From: Tubiluchus corallicola
Lineage: Eukaryota; Priapulida; Priapulimorpha; Priapulimorphida; Tubiluchidae
Reading direction: 5' to 3'
Length of the DNA: 64,000 nucleotides
Assembly (NCBI GenBank): GCA_030141605.1
Contig: JAQGDQ010000001.1
Span: 1,176,001 to 1,240,000, forward strand
Position numbers and translations under genes: made by a program. The notes beneath the pieces are model-generated. The model was not told where the DNA came from. It made no database searches and worked only from the letters and a program-made list of their open reading frames with translations. Shown here piece by piece: positions 1 to 25,000 of the stretch (position 1 is its first letter; every line of letters begins with the position of its first letter).

Positions 1-330
1 TCCACCATTGAAGATCTTCATCACAGAAGTCCAGTACATCTAGCTATAGAGTACAATCATCCGGTTGTCCTTGGGAAATTCCTTGATGAAGGAGTAAACC
101 CCAATCAGAAATATAAGAATGGTAGCCTGCTGCACTTCGCAGCTGAACTAAAAAATGTGGAAATTCTCTGCTTGTTGTTGAACCACGGCGCTGATGTTAC
201 TAACGTAAACGAGGACGGCATCACTGCGCAAGAATTGTGTCAAAAAGTACTAGTGAAGAATGATTCTAATAACCAGTTAAGAGAAGCTATTGGTAAGAGG
301 CATTTGATAGAACACTCTCCAGGTGTTTGA
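1..330 (+). CDS. Ankyrin-repeat protein, 3'-terminal coding segment (partial)
   Basis: The window opens inside an open frame that starts at base 1 and ends at TGA 328-330 (109 residues visible). It holds about two ankyrin repeats: the first has SPVHLAIEYNHPVV...FLDEGVNPN, the second GSLLHFAAELKNVEILCLLL followed by NHGADVTNVNEDG, with the typical -LLHFAA- and -LLLNHGADVT- helix and hairpin signatures. After a third partial repeat (GITAQEL) a short polar tail follows. Ankyrin repeats are protein-protein interaction modules, so the partner and role cannot be read from this fragment. The 5' part lies outside the window; the segment could be a whole last exon or part of one. It runs convergently towards the CLAM gene whose stop is at 4107. 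Fold assignment is confident, gene identity unknown. Confidence 0.85.
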   Translation, partial: STIEDLHHRSPVHLAIEYNHPVVLGKFLDEGVNPNQKYKNGSLLHFAAELKNVEILCLLLNHGADVTNVNEDGITAQELCQKVLVKNDSNNQLREAIGKRHLIEHSPGV

Positions 331-1382
331 ACTAAGCTTCGTACTATGAACAAACTTAATCATCTGAAAGATCAGATATTTTGTACGTCGGAATTAAAAA
401 CAGACTGAATGGATTAAAGAGAAAAAAACTTCGATATTTCAAATGCATCAAAGCAAAGCGACCTAATATGTATATGTATATGTATACGATATACATGATA
501 TATATGATGCATATAGGTATCAGTCAGCATCTTAATACTTATACCTTTTATTTGTAGTATTATAATAATAGTTATTTATGTGACTCTGTGGTTTAATTTA
601 TTACTTAAAAATTATAAATTAGAAGAATACGATGGACTGTAGGGCATTTTTTGTATATAATTATCAATAGATAAAGAGTTAAACGTCACATTAGCGATGA
701 CAAAAAATTATATTAAAAACTCTACATATAATACACGTATTTCTAAAAAAAAATAATTATGATGGATGGGTTTAGTTTGTACAATAATGGCATATGAATA
801 ATAAGTTATTTCTCTGGTTCGCTTGGCAGCTTCAGTCTAGTCAGTAAATTAACAGAAGATGTGCATATACCATACATCAAAATCGATTACTCTTTCAATA
901 TAATAGAGTAAACTTATGTCCTTTAGTCAGGGCCCTTTATTATATTTATATTATTTTAGCCTTACTGCACTTATCAAGATAACTTTCATTGATTAACAGA
1001 AGAAAAAGCGTTAGCCTATAGTACAAGGTTCGTCTCAGTACGGCAGTTAATCTCACCTGCCATACATCATGCCACACAAGATATTTATATAAAGGTTGTA
1101 AAACGTCATTGATAATTGATTATGTCTGAAAAAGTATTCATTCGTTTTGTGGATTTTTAATGTCTGATTCAGAGGTACATCCAAATAAAAACTTAATGCG
1201 GTTTAAAATATTTTAGGACAAGGTTAGAAACATTCGGATTTATGAATGTGTTTTATTGTGTTTTACGGATAATTGCTAGTCCAGTAAGATATAATTTGTT
1301 TACGCCCTATGCTGTATAAATTTTTTATACAAATGGAGTAAATACAAAATTGTTAACTCATTGTAAGTTGTGCTAAGTTAAT

Positions 1383-1448
1383 TTAAGCTAAGTTAGTTAA
1401 GTAAACTTATGTTAACTTAATTATGATTAATTAACTAACTTAACTTAA
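1383..1448. repeat. Imperfect inverted repeat, 18-bp arms
   Basis: Arms 1383-1400 (ttaagctaagttagttaa) and 1431-1448 (ttaactaacttaacttaa) are reverse complements with one mismatch, separated by 30 bp that is itself full of TTAAC/GTTAA words. The wider stretch 1360-1455 is a low-complexity field of TAAGTTA-type words, so slippage is as likely an origin as a mobile element. Confidence 0.6.
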
Positions 1449-3376
1449 GTTAAGAACTGAACACAAAATTTCGCATTTAGCACAAAGATATGCGTACTTT
1501 GGAGTTACATATCGACTATTAAAACACGCACGCCCATTTCATCCACACACGCACGTACTCAGAGGAAATTGCATTAAAAGCTCTAATACGTTTTTCAATT
1601 ATTAGTGAATAAAAAACAGCATTGCTTAATATATATCATCTTAACTGCAAGATTATAAACAATTAATGATCGAACAAACTAAGAATTATGGTCTGTAAAC
1701 GAATGTTGAGCGAATGGCAGGAATATTTAAAAGTCGGGCCAGAGCCAGGAGCAACTGAGCCTGAGGAAAGTAAGATCCTTTCTTTCAGCCAAGTTTGTTT
1801 CAGAAAAAAAGTAATTGTAGGTTTATTCCGTCACACTTGAGTACTCGACGTAGACGTTTCCAGATATCACTATTGTCAAAACGAAGCTAAATAAGTTTGT
1901 TTAAACCTAGATTCATTTTATCACGACGACGATGCAATTATAAAAGTTTATTGAGATTGAGAGATATCATAAAACCTTTTGTGTTGTAAGTTATTGAGTT
2001 TACAGGGCATTGTTCTGCGTTTATACAATATCGTCTGCGGGTTTGTCTACTGTCGTCTTACAGAGCGAAAACACTGACGCTGGGGAAATACCTTATATTT
2101 TCGTAAGGTAAACTCCATAGGATATTACATAAAATATTTATACACCACGTCAAGCTTATGGTGCAAAGCGTTAAGCGCGCAATGTTTTTTGGCTGATACT
2201 ATATATATGGTACACTAGTTGGGCAAATACTAGGCCAGCTGGTAGTATATTTCCATTTTTATTAATTATCAATTTCCCAATTAATTATCAGTCTTTAGCG
2301 CCTTTGGGCAATTTGAATTATTCTTTACGGCAGGGCTCAGAGATCTACATTACATTTACGTGACATTACATTTATAGATTTCTCAGCTCAATAAATAATT
2401 ACATTTTGAAAAATCTAGTTCTATCTATTCTCGCAGCAAAGATGTATTGCACGATTATAATAATTTCACAAATATTTGAAAAGTGCAAACCATACACGAC
2501 AATGGTACCTGGTGAGACAAGTTAGTAAATTAAGCATCAGTTGTACGCGTATCATTATAACAGGGTTGAAATTCAATTAGCGAATTGTTTTTTAATGAAA
2601 TTGCAGCAGATTAGTAAAAAAATGATTCGATAGAGAAAGTTTGCATGGTGATCTCGTAAAATCTTAGTGTTTCACCTTGCTAATCTCTTACTGAACAACA
2701 AACCCTAAAGTTAGGTCCTATATATTTAGTGAAAAAGTAAGTGGTTTAACGCTATACCTTATTAATTAATGTAGTAGGCTACTATTTACATAAATTAGAC
2801 AGGAGCACGCTTGCGGTGCGAGGCTTATCGTGTCTTATAAAGTAAGATAAACACAGAAAGCAATGAATTTCAGCTTGTACAGCGCATGTCTTTAAAATAT
2901 TTTTTGTCAAATAACAATGAGACATTTAAATTTTGCAACATTACTCAGCGAGAGGTAGACTATGGTTTTTATAGGGAGGTAGAGTATAAATGAACACTAT
3001 ACAGTATATATACTAATACCCAGAAACGTCTTACAATTTTTGCATTAACAAGCACCCTGACACCCCTACATTCCTGACACGAAATTCACATCTCGGTTAT
3101 AACTGAACTTGAACTGAGTTCAGTTTATAACTAAACTGATATCTATTGTAACCAAACTTCGGTAATGTGTAAAACGATTATTTAATACAAAGTCTCTGTG
3201 CTGAAAAGGTGTTTTCAAACTTAAAACTTTTTAATTCACCAGTTATATTTATACTTAAATATTGGGCGTCGGTGTGTAAAAATATAATAACATCTTAATA
3301 CAGGAAATCTCCAGAAGTTCAGAATTTAGTTTCTAATTTATCACCTCGATGAGTTTAAAGGCTTACAAATGGCAAA

Positions 3377-3460
3377 AAGCAGGTAATTCTCAAGTGGTTT
3401 CAGAACAGGTATACAGGTGTAAGTTTGGGTTATTAATAAGTTCCTGAGAATCACCTGCTT
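3377..3460. repeat. Hairpin-forming inverted repeat, 16-bp arms
   Basis: Arms 3377-3392 (aagcaggtaattctca) and 3445-3460 (tgagaatcacctgctt) are reverse complements with a single mismatch and a 52-base loop. The sequence is not low complexity, unlike most palindromes here. The total span (84 bases) is in the size range of a microRNA precursor, but pairing does not extend convincingly outward or inward beyond the 16 bp, so that reading is weak. Confidence 0.5.
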
Positions 3461-4106
3461 AACTTCAAATGCAAACGTATGCGAAAGTCTACCGTTTGTT
3501 TAATTCAAAAAATCAAGAATAAGCTTAAATGTTCATCCCCTCTTTTCCGTTTCAAATTTCAAATTTGTGTTATTTCTGCTAGCTTGGCGTATGAAAACCA
3601 CAAAGTGCATGAGCAGTGTCTCTTTTGAAGTAAAGTAAATAGCAGTTGGGATAGGAGCATTTAAGTAATCATGGGCTGTATCAGTTAATTTAACATACGT
3701 TTACTCTGAAGCAATCAAATATCTTTCTTGAAACTGTGAATTCTTCGCTGCTGTGCCACATTTGTTGTGGAAATTGCCGAAATCAGAGACTACTTGTGTT
3801 CAATTAAGAATCGAAAATAACGAAGGCTCGCTATTTTATCTAATTTTTTTCTTAACAATGGTGAGTTGCGAAACTTCTTTGACTGCATATTTATAGACAC
3901 TTCGAAAAAAGCCAGCATGTAGGTTAAAAATGGGTTTCAGCATCACTGAGAACTAAAAAATACCCCGAGCTAGCACAATAAAAGACGATGTAGAAATCGA
4001 AGCGTGAGACGAAAAAAAGGTTCTGTATTGAGGGAACCACTTATCACGAATAAAACTTCTTGATTATTTGAGATTTCAAATCCTTTCCCTTTCCACTAGG
4101 AAGCCA

Positions 4107-18446
<14,340 letters not shown>

Positions 18447-20897
18447 AACCTAGGACACAAACTTCCAACTGAAAAACCGCAGATAGCAAGCGAAAGAATT
18501 TTCGTCGCATTTTATATGTGCCCATGTACAAGGCTAGTAATATCCCAAGGGCAAATCCGCAAACTTAACTGTCGAGATTTCTGCACATTTTAATGTAATC
18601 TAAAAAGTTTGTCGCTAGAAGGAGCCACATGGGGCAGTTATTTACCATACCGGTGCAAGTCGCCTTTGTGCGAAAGTGAAACTATGATATTTAAAAATAG
18701 CAGCCTCAGGCCTGTTACAGTACCATCTGCACCTAAGAAGCCTACAGCACTGTAAAAATTATCGCATATTATTAATAGCTTAAAGTTGTTTTACTTTTAT
18801 TCCTTTAAAAATTTGGAGTTGTTGTATTATTCTTATAGTGGAAGTACAGGCCAAGGTGTCTACATGAGTTACAGATACAGGAATTAGTATAAGGACTGTT
18901 CTTACCAAGGGAAATTCTGTTGACCGCCCTTGTGAGAGAAAATTAGATACCAGAAAATGGAGTCAAAATGCTTTACCTAAAAATCTTAGGCGAAACACAC
19001 CACCTAGTACTGCAAAATTTAATCATTGTTGGATTTGCTCCCAGTGGACATAATTTTTACAAGGCCCTTACACATATTGCGTTGGCCGATACAAACCTGT
19101 TAAAATGATTTTCCAACGAGTACGCCATTATAGATAGGGTTAAAAGAAAATTAATAAATAAACAACTTCTGCCAATACTGCCATCAAAAGTGTCATCCAA
19201 ACAAATAGAAAGAAATCTAATAAATTAATTAAATAGGTTCGTCCTCAAATTGATCTTTTTATGTCTCAAACTCAAACCTTGCCTGATATTCTTAACTTAA
19301 ATACATATAATTCATATTTAGTTATATTTTAAGTTAGAAGCCTTTTAATGAGATGTATTCAAGTTTAGGGTACTGCTTTCATAGATTTTATTTTTTCTGC
19401 GTCATTTTATGTTTTATGGGATCGGCGTAATGCGGTTGCGCCTGCTGATAGACAGTTCAACGATGGATGCAGTAGGCATATTTAGAATTCGCGGGAGAGC
19501 CACGGCGTCCCGTAACGGGCGTTTTCTCGGACCCAACTCTCGATTTTTTCGAAATTTTGGCCAAACGTACTTAAGTGCCTACTCATTTGAAACATGTACA
19601 TTACAAGGCTGGTTTCGTATTTTTTTCTGTGCATTAATAACACAAAATTTGTATATTTGTATAATAGCAACAAATTCTTGAAAGCGGTTCCACTGGTAAT
19701 TTACTGTCCTCTTTACAATTGAGATTCCCTACAAATATAAAACTTTAATGCGACGACCATTTATAATTTTTTATGTTGATGAATTGTATTTGCTCACCTT
19801 TGTCTGAATGCTGAGTTACAAAACACATTGTGGAAGAATATCAACAAATTTCTTAACACAAAAATAAAGAACAAAAGGTTCAGCATGTGACCAGAAATTT
19901 CGAATAAGTCATTAGCCAAAAAGTTTTTTTTTCAATATTCTGCGTTATTTCTTTCGGCACTTTTTGATCAACGTTTGATTACGATTATGAATACGTTTTC
20001 AGAGGGACTAAATGCGCTTGCCTACAATCACAGGGGCCACTTTTTATAAAATGCCTTCACATTTCTGTAACGACACGATTAGAAAAGCGAGGTTGAATAA
20101 ATTTTTGAGAAACTTGCCAGCTTAATTGGTGTTTTTACAGGGTTAGTTCAGTTGTTTAATTGAACTCAATTCACCATTAATTTTGATAATATTGAGCGTA
20201 ATGGGTTATTTCCCCAAGTACAGTTTTTATTTGATTCACTGTTTGTCCAGTGTGATTTAATTTGTTTCCCATCTACTGCAGGGGAGATTCGTTCTTATGA
20301 AATTCCCGTATCTTAATAGTTACATTAGGTATACGGAAATGGGTATGTGTATTAGCTTAAATTTCAGTTTAAAAACACATTGAGGATATATGGAATACTC
20401 ATTTGATTTACAATTCTTGTTTCTCATAAAATTAATATGCATGAAAATATAACAATTTTAAAATGTACAATATTACAACAAATCATTTTACAAAATACAA
20501 GAATCATAAAAAAATAATTATTACTTAGTGTATACATAATAGGAATAATTAAAAAACAATACAAATAATATAGTGCTTGCAAACTGCGCGTATGTGTTCT
20601 AATGGAATAATCCAGGCAAATTAAACCCGATATTAAATACATGCCTGCTGTTGCGCCATTATATAAAAACGTTTCAATCTATACATTCTTGAATCACTAA
20701 AAATTAAAAAACAGGCTTCTGAAGTCAATCTTGACGGTTTTTGTTTATTAAACTGCATGTTTGGCAGTTATTATTTTCACTTCTAACCAAAAAATTACAT
20801 TTCCTGCTACAGAATCACTTTAACAGAATTACTCTTGTAGTGCTGAAATCCATTTTGCTCTGTGTAAGTGAAACGTTATGATCGTTAGACCGGAGTA
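18447..20897. other. Intergenic: CLAM promoter side and cyclophilin 3' side
   Basis: No coding exon is supportable. It should include the CLAM 5' UTR and promoter (near 18447 upward) and the cyclophilin 3' UTR (below 20898). Short open frames at 19409-19681 and 20424-20642 have no recognisable family features and sit in AT-rich sequence. No repeat of note was seen. Confidence 0.6.
20744..20749 (-). promoter_or_regulatory. Probable poly(A) signal of the cyclophilin gene
   Basis: TTTATT on the plus strand gives AATAAA on the coding strand, about 150 bases past the cyclophilin stop codon, a normal 3' UTR length. Confidence 0.55.
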
Positions 20898-21509
20898 TCA
20901 TTGAGGAATTTCAACATCGAAAGGCTTCTCAACTGGCATACTGCCACATTTAGTTATGGTAACGTCCAACAGGGGTCTGTCGTAATCATCCTGGTTGGTT
21001 TTCAGGTCATTGACTTGATATACCACGTCCATGCCTTCCAATACTGTTCCAAAGACAACATGGCGTCCATCAAGCCAGGGCGTTGGCACTACAGTAATGA
21101 AAAACTGCGAGCCGTTGGTGTTTTTTCCTGCGTTGGCCATGCTGACCCATCCTGATCCGTAATGCTTTAACTCGAACGGTTCATCGTCGAAATACTTGCC
21201 ATAAATGCTTTTGCTTCCCATTCCATCGCCTTTCTCGATGTCCCCTGCTTGTATCATAAAGTCTTTTATGACCCTGTGAAACTTGCTGCCTTGGTAACCA
21301 TAGCCTTCGGAGTGATCAGCCAGTGCGACAAAATTTCTCACAGTCAACGGAGCTGTTTCTCCAAAAAGACCAATTATAATTGTCCCAGCTGGATCATCAC
21401 CAATACTGACGTCCAAGAACACTTTATGAGTAACTGTGGTTTTACCTGCTTGTGCGCCAAAGATGCACTGACAACTTGCGAAGCACAGTAATACGGTTCT
21501 TAACAACAT
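20898..21509 (-). CDS. ER-type cyclophilin (peptidyl-prolyl cis-trans isomerase B-like), intronless
   Basis: One uninterrupted frame of 203 residues from Met at 21509; the frame is open further upstream to 21572, but this Met begins a clear signal peptide ([18 protein letters not shown]). The cyclophilin domain is complete: [23 protein letters not shown] with the catalytic Arg79 and Phe84, [19 protein letters not shown] with the Trp and His of the active pocket. The insertion and ending (VEKPF) resemble secretory-pathway PPIB/PPIC proteins, which catalyse proline isomerisation during folding in the ER, for example of collagens. The C-terminus EIPQ is not a KDEL-type signal. Animal PPIB genes usually have introns; this one has none in the coding region, so it could be a retrocopy, though it is intact and no genomic poly(A) tract is visible. 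Its start faces the neuroligin start 580 bp away. Confidence 0.93.
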   Translation of the reverse strand: MLLRTVLLCFASCQCIFGAQAGKTTVTHKVFLDVSIGDDPAGTIIIGLFGETAPLTVRNFVALADHSEGYGYQGSKFHRVIKDFMIQAGDIEKGDGMGSKSIYGKYFDDEPFELKHYGSGWVSMANAGKNTNGSQFFITVVPTPWLDGRHVVFGTVLEGMDVVYQVNDLKTNQDDYDRPLLDVTITKCGSMPVEKPFDVEIPQ

Positions 21510-22090
21510 GGCGCTGCTATGTAATTTTTCTTGCAAAGAGAAACTAACAAGCGAGACAGACTTCAGTACCACAAGAGCTCAGTGAAGCTATTGGGATAGC
21601 TGCAACACATCTTGGTGGTCGAGTATGTAAGCAAAAGACACATCTGCGAATGTAAACCTATATCCACTGTTCTCCTGCCGCCATCTCTGGGCTGTTTTGA
21701 ACAACAGGCTGTGCGCAGTTGGCGAAAATTGTTTTAACAAGTTTACTTCATCTGCCTTTAAGTTAGCTACCGACACCGTGTCTGGGGTAAAGCTGTCCAG
21801 CCGCAGCATCCATTGAGCATGCGCTGTGTGAGGGTCAAAAACTTGTGTTGTAAAGGGAAGCCGGAGTAGATTCCCAACTATGTATCTTACACAGACTGGT
21901 AAATAATCAATATAGTTACGCTTGTTGCAAAGCTGATTCTACAAGATCCATTCAACCATGGCCAGTCAACGTGTCAACGCCTGGACAGACTAAAATATCA
22001 TCTGCCTGTCTACTCACAAGGCAAGTTTTGTTTAGTGTTTAGTGAAATGCATTCCAAAATTGAAACCAGAATCAACAAAGAATCGCCTCG
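21510..22090. promoter_or_regulatory. Head-to-head interval between cyclophilin and neuroligin starts
   Basis: About 580 bp separate the two divergent start codons, so this piece must hold the 5' ends of both unless distant non-coding first exons exist. No TATA box was convincing. It contains the 73-codon minus-strand frame described separately. Compared with flanking DNA it is less AT-rich. Confidence 0.45.
21588..21809 (-). CDS. Possible small ORF (73 aa) just upstream of the cyclophilin frame
   Basis: An ATG-initiated frame of 73 residues (starts MLRLDSFTPDTVSVANLKAD, ends DVLQLSQ) on the cyclophilin strand, stopping 15 bases before the cyclophilin frame opens. Residue composition is balanced and contains a plausible helix (QRWRQENSGYRFTFADVSFAY), unlike the AT-driven frames elsewhere. 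I recognise no family. It could be an upstream ORF in the cyclophilin leader, an exon of something else, or chance. Confidence 0.25.
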   Translation of the reverse strand: MLRLDSFTPDTVSVANLKADEVNLLKQFSPTAHSLLFKTAQRWRQENSGYRFTFADVSFAYILDHQDVLQLSQ

Positions 22091-25000
22091 ATGGAGAGGA
22101 CAGTTTTGATTGCTCTGTGGTTGCTTCTCGTGCAGTTGAGGTGGTTGGTGGATGGTTCCACTTCTGCTCCGTCCATTCAGTTAAAGGATGGTCGACTTCT
22201 TGGTATGTACATCCAACCAAACAGCAAGTACAAAGAACTTTCACCAGTGCAAGCTTACTTGGGTATACGCTACGCAGCACCACCTGTCGGACGATTACGC
22301 TTCATGCCACCTACCTCCCCTCCAAGGATGACAGGTATTCATAATGCGACGACTTTCGGATCGGCTTGTCCACAAAAACTGCCTGACATCAAATCAGATC
22401 CTCTTTCTCGGATGCCAGTTGGAAGGTTGGAGTACCTAAAAAGGCTTCTTCCTCTACTAAGTAACCAGGATGAGGATTGTCTTTTCTTAAATATCTATGT
22501 TCCAACTACAGGTGAGTAACAATGACCATTTAATGTTACATAATAGCAGCTATGTGTAGTATAATGTAATAATTCCCAAATTCCCAATTGTTACTCATAA
22601 GCTTATGCGCTAGCCACTGTATTTCTTTAGCAAATAAAATGAACATCATAAATGTTACCCGCATGGTTACATCAGCTTCCATCCAATATGCAACAGGCTG
22701 ATTGTGTATGTCATTCTCTGGGGGTCAATTTTGAAGTTCTGCTTATTAAAAATTCATGAATGTTAGAACCCAAGTATTGTCCTTTTCGCATAATGCTGCT
22801 GTACCCGATGAATAGATGAAGCCTGAGCATTAAATTCCCCGAAGGCACGTCTATGTGTGCGTGTGTGTGTGTGCAGTGATTTCAAACATGGCTTCTTGGC
22901 CTGATAAATCCGCTGCCATTGCAATTTGTCAAATCGCCTAACTGCACTGGGGTTTACAGCTGACGATAAACCTAACTGCCTGGCTACCGTAAATGTTTAT
23001 GTAGTTGCTTGTTGTAGTTGTTTCATGGAATTAACTTCCAAGTATTTTATAACGTTACACAAACGTTGGACGATATTATGCATAATAAATTGTTGGATAG
23101 TCCTATGCGCTTAGTTCTTTTCATTTCTTTTTTTTCTATTTCTAACCTGTTAAAGCTGATGCGTGCAATCGTAATGTAACATAGATGTGCTATTGATTAG
23201 AAGCTAACGCTCTTTTGTAGAATTTTTGGAGCTAAAAATTATTGTGATCTGAGAAACCCCGGCTTCCTTGCTTTGCAAGGGGACAAAATAATTCAAAAAA
23301 GTCATTTATGGTGTCATTTTGTTGTTTTAATTTCCGACTAACAAAAAAGTTATTTATTGCATCCTTTGCCACCAGCCAAACCATGATGAACTAGATTTCT
23401 ATTTCTTTGCATAAATTTTTTGCCCTAAGAAAAATGTAGGCTACCGCACTAACAAGTATGACTAAGGATATACACGATATTTTTTTATCGCTTGAAAGTT
23501 GCCAAACGCATGTCCATCGTTTCTCTCTTTGCAGATTTGTCACGCACGAAGCAATTAACATTAAGATAATTTGTACCACTAACATAGGCTCTTAGTAGTT
23601 AGCAGTATTTTGTTCATAAATTAATTATAATGATAATCTATGAACCTTTTAGTAGGAAAGATAAGTACTAAAATATTATTTTAAATATATATATATTCAT
23701 AGATTATCATTGTGTGTTAGTTATATATATATATAATGTCAAGGTCTAAATGCATGTACATGCAATACTTTCTTGACCGTAATGCGTTGAGTTATAACTG
23801 AACAATATAATAATGGTACCTTCTCCATGAAAAATCTGCACACTAATTTAATTACTCAGCTTTCATAATCAGCGTTAATGTTATTTTACTGTGAACTAGC
23901 GCCTAATCCCCATTTAACCAGTAACCTTCTCAGAATTAAGGTATGTAGGGTATGTAGACACCAAATCAAGGTGTAATAAAGCAATTAACAAACACCAGCG
24001 TACTAAGCTGTTACTTTTAATTAATTATCCATAAATAATTTATTGTAAAAAGCCGGCAGTGAAAAGGTAAAAGCATAAGCCCTCAACGGATTTAGTCTAC
24101 CGGTTACAGTAAAATAACGACAGTGAACGAGGAATTTTATAATGTTTGCTAATTAGTTCACATTCGAATTTTAAGTAACATTGTAAGCCTAATGCCCGTT
24201 GTAGATCTAATGCCTCGACGACTAAAAAAACAATGTAAAACATTCAAGCACTTTCCGTTTTGATAAATTTGCGTCCTTTGAAACATAATTTTTTACTTAA
24301 TAATAGATAATGCACTAAGATCTTACTTGGAAATATTTTTTTCAAAATAACACTTATCCCAAAAGAATTGGTTTTTTGTTACGAAATATTGGCTTATTAT
24401 TTAATAGAATAACCTGTTTTTACAAAGCAGTAACTTAACTGTTATTTCAAATAGTAGCCTGTTATTAAATTTTCAAAATAAGGATTATACTTGTCTTTTT
24501 TGTGTCTTCTTTTTGGGCAACTGTTTCACGGCAAATAAATTTACACCGAAAACCAAAATTTATAAGAATACGTTTTACTGAATGCCGTGAAATTAATAGA
24601 AACAGGAACGACCCCTTTTATATCATAATCTTTTTAGTTATTATGTAATTGTGACAGAAACGGTGTCGACACTAATTGCAAATACTTTAAAGTAAGTCAG
24701 AGGTAAAATAATTTTCAAAATGCAGAGCTATTTCTTCTGCTTGTGGTGGTGATGATGATAATGTGCAATGATAATACTGCTGTTGCTGCTGCTACTTATG
24801 ATGATGAGAAGGAGGAGGAGGACGATTATGACGATAATGATAAGCGGATAGCTGAGTGGTTACTGTATATGATTGGCCATGGAATCTAGCAACACTGACG
24901 CTGAGAAGGAAATGGTCAACCCACCACTAAGAAAACTAGTATGCCAATAATTGTTGGCTTCAGCTTGCAGTGTACCAAACTGTGTCATTGCGAAGACATT

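Larger units (their letters stand above)
331..4106. other. Non-coding interval between two convergent genes
   Basis: No supportable coding exon on either strand. AT-rich, with an imperfect AT/GT stretch near 475-520, the inverted repeats listed separately at 1383-1448 and 3377-3460, and a smaller one near 3096-3131 (arms GTTATAACTGAAC / GTTCAGTTTATAAC). It should contain the 3' UTRs of the ankyrin gene (+) and the CLAM gene (-). I could not pick a convincing poly(A) signal close to either stop. Confidence 0.6.

Noticed and set aside
20901-21491. Plus-strand frames across the cyclophilin gene
   Set aside because: Antisense to an intact cyclophilin frame with all active-site residues.
22032-22344. 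Overlapping frames on both strands at the neuroligin start
   Set aside because: Shadows of neuroligin exon 1, which alone shows family motifs.
24849-24925. tRNA-like A-box (TAGCTGAGTGGTTA)
   Set aside because: No matching B-box, no cloverleaf arms and no 3' acceptor complement could be placed.
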